This document shows, in pieces, positions 1 to 5,438 of a stretch of DNA of 5,438 nt; position 1 is the first letter of the stretch; each line of letters starts with the position of its first letter. A model generated the notes under the pieces. It was not told where the DNA came from, searched no databases, and was given only the letters and a program-made list of their open reading frames with translations. A program made the translations under genes and the position numbers. Source of the DNA: an uncultured Planctomycetota bacterium (GTDB taxonomy: Bacteria; Planctomycetota; Planctomycetia; Pirellulales; Thermoguttaceae); contig CADBTE010000232.1 of assembly GCA_902797455.1 (NCBI GenBank), positions 1-5,438 on the forward strand, written 5' to 3'.

Positions 1-1
1 C

Positions 2-637
2 CTGCCCGAGTACATCAACGGGGAGAACTGCGGCATCGAGAACGTCTCCGAGACCCCGTCGGTCGTCTACCGCAACAACGTCATTCGAAACAACCGGGCC
101 CGCGGCGGGCTTTTCTCCACCTCGCGGCCGATCCTCATCGAGGGGAACCGATTCGATCACGTCTCCGGAACGGCGCTTTTATTCTGCGGCGACTGCAGCG
201 GCTGGTACGAGAGCGGCCCCTGCCGCGAGGTGGTCGTTCGGAACAATCAGTTCATCGACTGCATGGGTTCTTTGTATCAGTTCTGCCGGGGGATCATCTC
301 GATCTACCCGGAGATCCCCAACCTCCCCGCGCAGAAGAAGTACTACTACGGCGGCACCGAGAACGCCTTTGTCTTCGAGCACAACACCTTCGAGACCTTC
401 GACAAGCCGATCCTCTACGTCCGCTCCGCCGACGGGGTGATCTTCCGCCATAACCTGATCATCCACAACACCGACTATCCGCCGATCAGCACCGACCCGG
501 CGTTTATTCTCGAGAAGGCCAATCGGGTCCGGATTTACGGCAACCGGTTCGACACCCCGTTCGACCCGGAGAAAGACGTCCTGGCCGACGGCGTCCCCCA
601 AGACGGGATCCGCTTCACGGCCGACGAGCCGTTTTAA
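2..637 (+). CDS. GH110-like alpha-1,3-galactosidase, C-terminal part (5' end outside window)
   Basis: The reading frame is open from base 2 to the TAA at 635-637, giving 211 residues with no start in the window. Short strands recur with Asn-rich turns (YRNNVIRNN near residue 23, IEGNRFDH near 46, VVRNNQFID near 78, FEHNTFETFD, FRHNLIIHN), the pattern of a right-handed parallel beta-helix. Several stretches match my memory of Bacteroides GH110 enzymes: NNRARGGLFST (30-40), SGTALLFCGDCSGWYESG (55-72) with a CxxC and a third Cys at 74, and ISIYPEIPNLPAQKKY. GH110 enzymes are inverting exo-alpha-galactosidases that cut terminal alpha-1,3-linked galactose, as in blood group B and linear Gal-alpha-1,3-Gal structures. 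Family members are about 600 residues, so roughly two thirds lies upstream. The signal peptide and probably most of the catalytic face cannot be seen. An internal GTG at 230 is not the start, because the family similarity begins well before it. It is probably transcribed with the next gene. Substrate is inferred from family only. Confidence 0.85.
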   Translation: MPEYINGENCGIENVSETPSVVYRNNVIRNNRARGGLFSTSRPILIEGNRFDHVSGTALLFCGDCSGWYESGPCREVVVRNNQFIDCMGSLYQFCRGIISIYPEIPNLPAQKKYYYGGTENAFVFEHNTFETFDKPILYVRSADGVIFRHNLIIHNTDYPPISTDPAFILEKANRVRIYGNRFDTPFDPEKDVLADGVPQDGIRFTADEPF

Positions 638-650
638 CCCTCCGGCCGCG

Positions 651-656
651 AAAGGG
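651..656 (+). promoter_or_regulatory. Ribosome binding site for the 230-residue secreted protein
   Basis: The purine run AAAGGG lies 8 bases before the ATG at 665, within the 27-base gap after the GH110-like stop. It is a modest Shine-Dalgarno match that supports this start. No promoter is evident in the short gap, which favours read-through transcription from the upstream gene. Confidence 0.5.
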
Positions 657-664
657 AAAACATC

Positions 665-1357
665 ATGAAATATCTCGCCCGCGCGCTGCTGATCCTCGGC
701 ATGAGCGTTCTTCCCCGCCTCTGGGGCGAGGAGCCGCCGGTCCCCGACGGGCCAAGCGTCGAGGTCTCTTTCGCCGAGGGCCGGTGGAATCAGGACGACT
801 GGCTCTTCGTGAGGAGCCCCCGCTGGGAGGCGCACGGCCGCTGGATTCAGGAGGAAGAGGGAATCGCCAACGCCCTCCCCGAAGATATCGACCCGGCGGC
901 GATCCCGGCCGATCGGATGGCCGACCTCTACGCCAGTCTGCTCTATAAAAAGCCGTTCCGCGGAAACGTCTGTTTTAAGACCGTTTGCCAGTTCGACCAA
1001 CAGATGGCCCCGCTTTTGGTCTTTTCCAAAGAGCCGAGCGCGGTTTACCGCGAGCACCTCGAGGTGGTTCTTTATAACAAAGGGCTGAACCTGTGGCACC
1101 ACTATTACGAAAACGGCCGCCCCTCGTGGCGGCGCGTCGGTTTTCTGGAGGCGCCGTTCCAGCCGGGGAAGAAATACGAGCTGTCGGCGACGTTCGATTT
1201 TTCCCCGCGGGGAACCACCCTGATCATTGAGTGTGACGGGCATCGGTTCGGCACGATGCTCGACGGCGACTGGCCGCGCGACTACTACGCGGGGATCACC
1301 GCCTGCGAGGGGGTCAACCGGTTCTATAGTTTCTCGACCGAAGCCGCCGGGAAGTAA
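665..1357 (+). CDS. Secreted beta-sandwich (LamG/concanavalin A-like) protein of unknown function
   Basis: This complete 230-residue gene runs from ATG to TAA. The N-terminus (Met-Lys, then hydrophobic ARALLILGMSVLPRLWG, about residues 5-21) is a probable Sec signal peptide. There is no lipobox Cys, so export to the periplasm or outside is more likely than a lipoprotein. The mature part alternates strands rich in Trp, Tyr and Phe: SVEVSFAEGRWNQDDW (31-46), FRGNVCFKTVCQFD (98-111), LEVVLYNKGLNLWHHYY (132-148), YELSATFDFS (171-180) and TTLIIECDGHRFGT (184-197). This resembles the jelly-roll of LamG, DUF1080 or GH16-like proteins, where a late strand reads 'i.vdG' and a preceding one carries the ligand face. 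I see no GH16 ExDxxE catalytic motif, so a glycan-binding or accessory role is more likely than catalysis. It sits 27 bases after a GH110-like gene, which suggests it helps with the same glycan. Two Cys pairs (103/108 and 190/214) could form disulfides. The gene is certain; its function is unknown. Confidence 0.85.
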   Translation: MKYLARALLILGMSVLPRLWGEEPPVPDGPSVEVSFAEGRWNQDDWLFVRSPRWEAHGRWIQEEEGIANALPEDIDPAAIPADRMADLYASLLYKKPFRGNVCFKTVCQFDQQMAPLLVFSKEPSAVYREHLEVVLYNKGLNLWHHYYENGRPSWRRVGFLEAPFQPGKKYELSATFDFSPRGTTLIIECDGHRFGTMLDGDWPRDYYAGITACEGVNRFYSFSTEAAGK

Positions 1358-1381
1358 TCCTTCCCCCAACAAGCCGCCGAT

Positions 1382-1429
1382 AAAAAAACGCCCGGGCCAG
1401 GAGGGGCAAAATCCCCTTTGGCCCGGGCG
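1382..1429 (-). terminator. Strong intrinsic terminator between convergent gene pairs, possibly bidirectional
   Basis: An 11-bp perfect GC-rich stem pairs CGCCCGGGCCA (1389-1399) with TGGCCCGGGCG (1419-1429). Inside it, AGGGG (1402-1406) pairs with CCCCT (1413-1417) around the loop CAAAAT (1407-1412), leaving a small asymmetric bulge. Seven A residues at 1382-1388 abut the stem and read as UUUUUUU on the - strand, so it is a textbook rho-independent terminator for the alpha-galactosidase operon, whose stop lies 28 bases before the stem. On the + strand the stem is followed only by CTTTAA (1430-1435), a weak U-tract. It may still help end the + strand operon, whose stop is at 1357. The rest of the 99-base spacer shows nothing else. 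Confidence 0.88.
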
Positions 1430-1456
1430 CTTTAACTTGCGCTTACGGCGCGCGCC

Positions 1457-4042
1457 TCACTTCTTCTTATACGTGACGATCGCCGCCCCGGGGGCCTCGC
1501 CGATCTCGATATCGAGCCCCCTGGTCATCAGCTGCTCGCCGGTGAACTCGGCCGTCTTGCCGCTGTCGTAGTCGCTCACCGTATAGAGCGCCTCGGCATC
1601 GAGCCCATACAGCGGGAAGGTCCCGACCTTGTAGGGCGAGAAGACCCGGCGGAACATCTGAACCGCCCCGGTGCCGGTTTTTGGGTCGTTGTACTGCCAG
1701 CCGATCCAGATATTCCGCTGGTAGTCGACCCCCTCGTCGCAGAGGTGATCTTTGCGCAGAAGCGGCGTGATCGGATAGAAATCAGCCGTGAACAGCGGCG
1801 CGAAGACCTCGCGCCAGGTCTTCACGTAAGAGCGGATCGCGTCGTAGTCGAGCGTCTTGTCGCGCAGGTCGTACAGCAGGTTCACGCAGGGGACCATCGC
1901 CGAGCGGGCCCCATAGGCGTCCAGCGCCCGCCAGCCGGTCCCGTGAAGCGGCATCCACAGCGAAATCCCGAGCGTCTGGTTCTGGTACGCGGTCGGATCG
2001 AGGAAGTAATCGTCGCGCCACAGCGGGATCGCCCGGCGCAGGGTCTCCAGGTCGTTTCGGTTCCCCCCCGAGGCGCAAGAGTCGATCTTCAGCCCCGGAT
2101 TGCGCGCCAAAAGCGCGTCCCAGAAGGCGAGGTACCCCCGCACATAGAGGTTCTCCGTCATCCCCTGGCGCTCGGGGGTGTCGCGGCGGCGCCAGTTCTC
2201 CTCGGGATTCATATTGAAGTCCTGACGGTAGAAGTCGATCCCCTCGGATTTGATCAGCGAGTCGATCCGGTCGATGAGCCAGTTTCTCGCCTGGTCGTCG
2301 CCCAGGTTGAGCAAGTTCGCCGAGACGGTATCGTCGTTGGTCAGCAGCCAGTCGGCGTGCTCCTCGGCCAGTTCCGTCCCGGTAAAGACCCGCTCCGGCT
2401 CGAACCAGACGATCGAGCCGATCCCCCGCTGACGGGCGTAGTCGGTGATCGGCCGCAGGCCGTTCGGGAACCGGTCGGGGTCGGGTTTCCACGTCCCGAC
2501 CTTCCCCCACGAGCCGCCGCACGGATACCAGCCGGCGTCCATCCACCAGTAGTCCAGATCGATCTTCTCCTCGGCGTACCGGTCGATGAACATGATCTGC
2601 GAGGCCTCGTCGGCGTGTCCCATCTCGGCGTACCAGTGCGAGCTGCATCCGGCGATGTGGGGCCGAAGAACCTCCCCCCCCGAGCGGGGAACGTTGTATT
2701 TCATCATCCAGGCGCGCCAGACGTTTTGGGCGTCCAGCCACGACGGGCGGTTCCAGTTCTGCACGACGATCATCGGGGTGCGGATTTCTTCCCCGGGGAG
2801 CAGCTTCATGTGTGTATTGGCCTGAGCGGCCGTCACGCGGGTGGAAAGCCCGTCGCCGCGAACGAACGAGGCCTTCCACTTCCCCGACCAGCCGACGACA
2901 ATGATCCATCCCTTGACCCCCGCCTGAAGGTTGAAATAGGGCAGATCAATCCCGCTGGGCCGTCCGGCCGAGACGAAACCGCGCTCGGCCCCCGCGCCGA
3001 GTGATGTCTCCAGGGGGGTGTAGTCGTCCAGGCCGTACCCGCCCCCCTTAAAGTGATGAAGAAGGAATTCCCCCTGACGATTGAACAGGGCGACCCGCTC
3101 CAGGGCCGGGTCGAACTGGGCCGCCCCCGCGGGGTCGAAGAACTCCCGCGAGAACGACGCGGCCAGGGGGAAGATATCCTCGAGAATCTCGCTTTCTTCG
3201 GTCCCGGTGTTTTGGAACGTCAGCTTCCACTCCACCGTCGGGAAATCGAGATACTCCACGCAGTCGCAGACCACCCGCAGGCCGTCGGGGGAGTCGAACG
3301 TCAAGGTCCGAAAGCGCTTGGTCCCCTCGGTTTTGTCGGCGGCGCTCTTCTTCCACTCGGCGAGGAACTCGCGCGAACAGCGGCCGCCGTAGGTGAACTC
3401 AAACGGATACTCGGTTTGGTTTGTCAGGTCTTCTTTTTCCTGAATCAACTCCAGGGAGGACAGCGGCACGGAGGTTCCGTCCTCCAGCTCGACGGCGATA
3501 TCGGCCCAGTCGGCCTGATCGCAGGCGAATCCGTCCCCGCCGTCGCTGACCTCCAGGGTAAACTCCCTCACCCCGGGAAGCGCCACGTCGATCGGCACCC
3601 CGGGCCCGGTCCCGCGGAAAACATCGGACTTGAAGAAAACCTCCTCCCCCGAACGGACGATAAATTGAATCGACCCCCCGCCGGCGGCGGTGTTCTCGTT
3701 GGAGTCGATCCCGATCACCGCCCGCAGGCGCGTCGCGCTTTTGGAGAGCTTCACGTCAAGGACGCTCGGAGCGTGGCAGTAGAGCCCGTTGGTATAAAGT
3801 ACCTCTCCCATCTTCATCGGGCGGTTGTACCGCAGGTCCTTCTGGACCGGGGCGTAGTTGGTCCGGACCTCCACCCGGTCGGGGAAATCCTCCGCGCTCG
3901 GGGCGGCAAGGTCAAACCGGGCCGCGGCCCATTTCGCCCGCTCGGTCAATTCCCGAGACGACGGTTCCAGTCCCGAAGCGCCGCGGCCGGCGGCGAGAAG
4001 CGCCGCGGCAAAAAGCGCGCCGAAAAGCAGATATCGTTTCAT
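1457..4042 (-). CDS. Exported GH36-type alpha-galactosidase (melibiase) with N-terminal NPCBM domain
   Basis: This complete 861-residue gene encodes an enzyme expected to hydrolyse terminal alpha-galactosides with retention. Residues 1-24 form a signal peptide (Met-Lys-Arg, LLFGALFAAALLAAG, then small residues). Residues 52-188 fit an NPCBM galactose-binding-like domain: NGLYCHAPSVLDVKL (85-99), a GIDSNEN turn (111-117) and a late acidic strand. Residues 205-450 form the GH36 N-terminal beta-sandwich. The (beta/alpha)8 barrel spans about 455-760. It holds DYWWMDAGWYP (497-507), WFEPERV (546-552), the probable nucleophile Asp608 in FYRQDFN (604-610), the galactose-recognition loop CASGGNRND (656-664), and the probable acid/base Asp678 in PLWRDDYF (673-680). 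Residues 770-861 are a C-terminal beta-sandwich. The ATG at 4042 is favoured by the signal peptide and an AAGGGA ribosome binding site. It follows another large gene after 47 bases and ends before a strong terminator. Catalytic assignments rest on motif position and family knowledge; the exact galactoside linkage is unknown. Confidence 0.93.
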   Translation of the reverse strand: MKRYLLFGALFAAALLAAGRGASGLEPSSRELTERAKWAAARFDLAAPSAEDFPDRVEVRTNYAPVQKDLRYNRPMKMGEVLYTNGLYCHAPSVLDVKLSKSATRLRAVIGIDSNENTAAGGGSIQFIVRSGEEVFFKSDVFRGTGPGVPIDVALPGVREFTLEVSDGGDGFACDQADWADIAVELEDGTSVPLSSLELIQEKEDLTNQTEYPFEFTYGGRCSREFLAEWKKSAADKTEGTKRFRTLTFDSPDGLRVVCDCVEYLDFPTVEWKLTFQNTGTEESEILEDIFPLAASFSREFFDPAGAAQFDPALERVALFNRQGEFLLHHFKGGGYGLDDYTPLETSLGAGAERGFVSAGRPSGIDLPYFNLQAGVKGWIIVVGWSGKWKASFVRGDGLSTRVTAAQANTHMKLLPGEEIRTPMIVVQNWNRPSWLDAQNVWRAWMMKYNVPRSGGEVLRPHIAGCSSHWYAEMGHADEASQIMFIDRYAEEKIDLDYWWMDAGWYPCGGSWGKVGTWKPDPDRFPNGLRPITDYARQRGIGSIVWFEPERVFTGTELAEEHADWLLTNDDTVSANLLNLGDDQARNWLIDRIDSLIKSEGIDFYRQDFNMNPEENWRRRDTPERQGMTENLYVRGYLAFWDALLARNPGLKIDSCASGGNRNDLETLRRAIPLWRDDYFLDPTAYQNQTLGISLWMPLHGTGWRALDAYGARSAMVPCVNLLYDLRDKTLDYDAIRSYVKTWREVFAPLFTADFYPITPLLRKDHLCDEGVDYQRNIWIGWQYNDPKTGTGAVQMFRRVFSPYKVGTFPLYGLDAEALYTVSDYDSGKTAEFTGEQLMTRGLDIEIGEAPGAAIVTYKKK

Positions 4043-4046
4043 CGTA

Positions 4047-4052
4047 TCCCTT
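4047..4052 (-). promoter_or_regulatory. Ribosome binding site of the GH36-type gene
   Basis: Read on the - strand, AAGGGA occurs four bases before the ATG at 4042. The spacing is a little short but the match is clear, and it supports this ATG as the start, together with the signal peptide that begins there. Confidence 0.6.
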
Positions 4053-4078
4053 GCTGTGTGCTGCTGTGTGTGGGGGGG
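4052..4078. repeat. Short tandem repeat and G7 run in the 47-base intergenic gap
   Basis: On the + strand TGCTGTGTG occurs at 4052-4060 and again at 4062-4070, a 10-base period. It is followed by TG and a run of seven G (4072-4078). The run lies between the two - strand genes, just upstream of the alpha-galactosidase ribosome binding site (the first repeat touches it at 4052). On the mRNA it reads as a C-run, then a CA-rich, low-structure stretch. It may simply keep the ribosome binding site unpaired. Only two copies are present, so any length-variation role is speculative. Confidence 0.5.
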
Positions 4079-4089
4079 CTAAGAACTCT

Positions 4090-5438
4090 TTACCGCGCCG
4101 GCGAAAGCGGCTCCCCCACCGTTCGGACGGTCAGCTTCGCCCGGAAGGCGGCCCCCTCGGTGGTGTCGGCCTCCCAGTTGATCTCGGCCGCCCCGGCGGG
4201 AATCATCGAGAAATCCCCTTCCGGCGTGACGGTGTCGACCACCGCGCCGTCGGGGGTCATCACGCGGGCCTGCGAGTCCCCGCACTGGGGATCCCACTGA
4301 AGGTAATACCCCGACGGGATCTCGACCGGGAAGGTAATGCTCTCCCCGGCGATCGTCAGCTTTGGGTTCACCAGCGAGTACGGTTTTAACTCCAGGGCCT
4401 TCACCGAGCGGAACTTCACCTCGGGCGTCTCCCGGTCGGCCATCAGCCGAACCGACGAGATCGCGTCGTAGTGAACCATCTCCCGGAATTCGTCGTAAAT
4501 GCTCCCGCACGGATAGGGCCAGTCGGCCGGCGCCCCTTCCCCGTTCTGCGCGCGGGTTAAGACGATATACCGCCAGCCGGTAAAGTCGTCGGCGAAGAAG
4601 TGATCGAGATGCCCCGAGGTCATGTGCTTCGGCGAATCGATCCGAAGGTTGTACCGCGTCCCGCTGCCGGTGCCAAAGACCCACAGCCCCAGCGCCAGGC
4701 GCCGCGACAGATCGATCGTCGGGTCGAATTCCTCGGCTTTCATCACCCCGCCCAGCGGCGTCTCGTTAAAGTCCAGCAGCGTCACCGCGTCGGGGGATTC
4801 GTAATCGCCGGCGTCATAGCGGTTTTCGATCCGAATGTAGGGCCGCTGCCGGCGGTACGGGTTCTCGAACGAGAAGGTCCGCTCTTCCGGGGAGATCTCG
4901 AACGACTGATACCGCGCCGGGACGATCTGGTCGCTGTCGCCGGAATCTTCGATCAGCACAAAATCCCGATCCGGGTCGTTCAGCGCCCGGAGCGTTTCCG
5001 GGCCGAGCCCGCCGGCGCGGCGGATCTTATCGTACCGGGCCAAAATCTCGCCGTTGGCCTCCGCGGCCGGAAGGATCCCCGTCAGCGGAACATCGAGCAG
5101 CGAATAGCCGTAGCCGCGGGCGAGGGTCTTGGTCCCCAGGTAGTGAATATCCTCGGGGAAGAGGGTATGTTTCTGGAACCCGGGGCGGTCGTCCCCCGCG
5201 GCCGGGGCCAGCGCCAGCCAGCCGATCTGCCCGGGGAGAAACGCCCGGTCGGCGGAGAGGTGATTGCTTTGGAAATGCCTGTTGAAGAAGTCCCGATACC
5301 CCCGGTGCGCCGAGTCCCACGCCCCCATGCGCGAGCGGCACAGCCAGATATTATTATTCATCGTGCTGTACTCGATCAGCGGCGGCTCCACGCAGTTTTG
5401 AATGATCTCGTTGACAAACAGCGTGTCGTAGAACCAGA
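4090..5438 (-). CDS. Large glycosidase-like protein, C-terminal 448 residues (5' end outside window)
   Basis: The frame is open from the right edge (first full codon 5436-5434) to TAA at 4092-4090. A GTG at 5391 is not a convincing start, because in-frame coding-like sequence (WFYDTLFVNEIIQNC) precedes it. Residue numbers here count from the first visible codon. Residues 1-150 look like the end of a TIM barrel: LIEYSTMNNNIWLCRSRMGAWD (20-41, strand then loop), LPGQIGWLALAP (67-78), and an Arg/Tyr-rich helix ending near 140. From memory this resembles large uncharacterised secreted glycosidase-like proteins of Planctomycetota and Lentisphaerota. Residues about 225-350 fit a galactose-binding-like jelly-roll (RLALGLWVFGTGSGTRYNLR, DDFTGWRYIVL). 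Residues 357-442 form a second beta-sandwich (ITFPVEIPSGYYLQW, then a Gly/Pro-rich set of strands). No GH family can be named securely and the upstream barrel strands are missing. It is 47 bases before the GH36-type gene, so both probably act on one glycan. The gene is certain; enzymatic function is inferred. Confidence 0.85.
   Translation of the reverse strand, partial: WFYDTLFVNEIIQNCVEPPLIEYSTMNNNIWLCRSRMGAWDSAHRGYRDFFNRHFQSNHLSADRAFLPGQIGWLALAPAAGDDRPGFQKHTLFPEDIHYLGTKTLARGYGYSLLDVPLTGILPAAEANGEILARYDKIRRAGGLGPETLRALNDPDRDFVLIEDSGDSDQIVPARYQSFEISPEERTFSFENPYRRQRPYIRIENRYDAGDYESPDAVTLLDFNETPLGGVMKAEEFDPTIDLSRRLALGLWVFGTGSGTRYNLRIDSPKHMTSGHLDHFFADDFTGWRYIVLTRAQNGEGAPADWPYPCGSIYDEFREMVHYDAISSVRLMADRETPEVKFRSVKALELKPYSLVNPKLTIAGESITFPVEIPSGYYLQWDPQCGDSQARVMTPDGAVVDTVTPEGDFSMIPAGAAEINWEADTTEGAAFRAKLTVRTVGEPLSPAR

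Noticed and set aside
230..637. A separate 135-residue gene starting at GTG 230
   Set aside because: The same frame is open back to base 2 and the beta-helix pattern and GH110-like motifs continue upstream of 230, so this is an internal codon.
179..1372. 397-residue open frame on the - strand spanning both + strand genes
   Set aside because: It is antisense to two well-supported genes, crosses their gap, and its composition (runs of Arg, Val, Gly, Pro) is typical of the mirror of GC-rich codons. It shows no domain or signal peptide.
1227..1571. 114-residue open frame on the + strand running through the terminator
   Set aside because: It overlaps the end of the secreted-protein gene out of frame, runs through the hairpin and into the antisense of the GH36-type gene, with no supporting features.
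1782..2909. 375-residue open frame on the - strand in another frame of the GH36-type gene
   Set aside because: It is Arg-rich out-of-frame translation overlapping the catalytic barrel, with no motif. The GH36 frame is intact, so it does not indicate a frameshift.
1745..3004. 419-residue open frame on the + strand
   Set aside because: It lies wholly inside the GH36-type gene on the other strand, is rich in Arg, Pro and Val, and has no recognisable motifs.
4072..4078. G7 run considered as a frameshift or sequencing-error site joining the two - strand genes
   Set aside because: The upstream gene ends at a normal stop before the run, and the downstream gene starts with a clear signal peptide and ribosome binding site, so no fusion is needed.
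3053..4300. 415-residue open frame on the + strand crossing the gap between the two - strand genes
   Set aside because: It is antisense to both - strand genes and carries no protein-like features. Its length follows from high GC content.
4090..5391. A complete 433-residue gene starting at GTG 5391
   Set aside because: The frame stays open to the window edge, there is no signal peptide or ribosome binding site at the GTG, and the upstream residues fit a barrel strand.

Overview
The window is a carbohydrate-degradation locus from a GC-rich bacterium. It has four protein genes in two convergent pairs, two of them cut by the window edges. Secreted sugar-cleaving enzymes, an NPCBM-bearing alpha-galactosidase, a GH110-type beta-helix protein and a large uncharacterised glycosidase-like protein together suggest the PVC group (Lentisphaerota, Planctomycetota, Verrucomicrobiota or Kiritimatiellota). 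This placement is an inference from gene content and remembered family patterns; no marker gene is present.

Left half, + strand: positions 2-637 carry the C-terminal 211 residues of a right-handed parallel beta-helix protein that closely resembles GH110 alpha-1,3-galactosidases. After a 27-base gap comes a small secreted protein of 230 residues (665-1357), probably a concanavalin A/LamG-like beta-sandwich with no recognised function. The short gap and a purine-rich ribosome binding site suggest co-transcription.

Centre: the two gene pairs converge on a 99-base spacer. It holds a strong stem-loop (1389-1429) flanked by a seven-A run, which reads as a U-tract on the - strand. It is a good terminator for the - strand operon and perhaps a weaker one for the + strand.

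Right half, - strand: a gene entering from beyond the right edge (5438 to 4090) encodes the last 448 residues of a large protein. These look like the end of a TIM-barrel-like domain followed by two beta-sandwich modules. After 47 bases comes a complete 861-residue exported GH36-type alpha-galactosidase (4042-1457) with an N-terminal NPCBM domain and visible catalytic motifs.

Taken together, the locus probably removes terminal alpha-linked galactose from a complex glycan (host mucin, blood-group-like or algal). It pairs two structurally unrelated alpha-galactosidase families, GH110 and GH36, with two uncharacterised proteins. The best candidate for something undescribed is the partial - strand gene at the right edge. 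No mobile elements, CRISPR arrays, tRNA or rRNA genes were seen.
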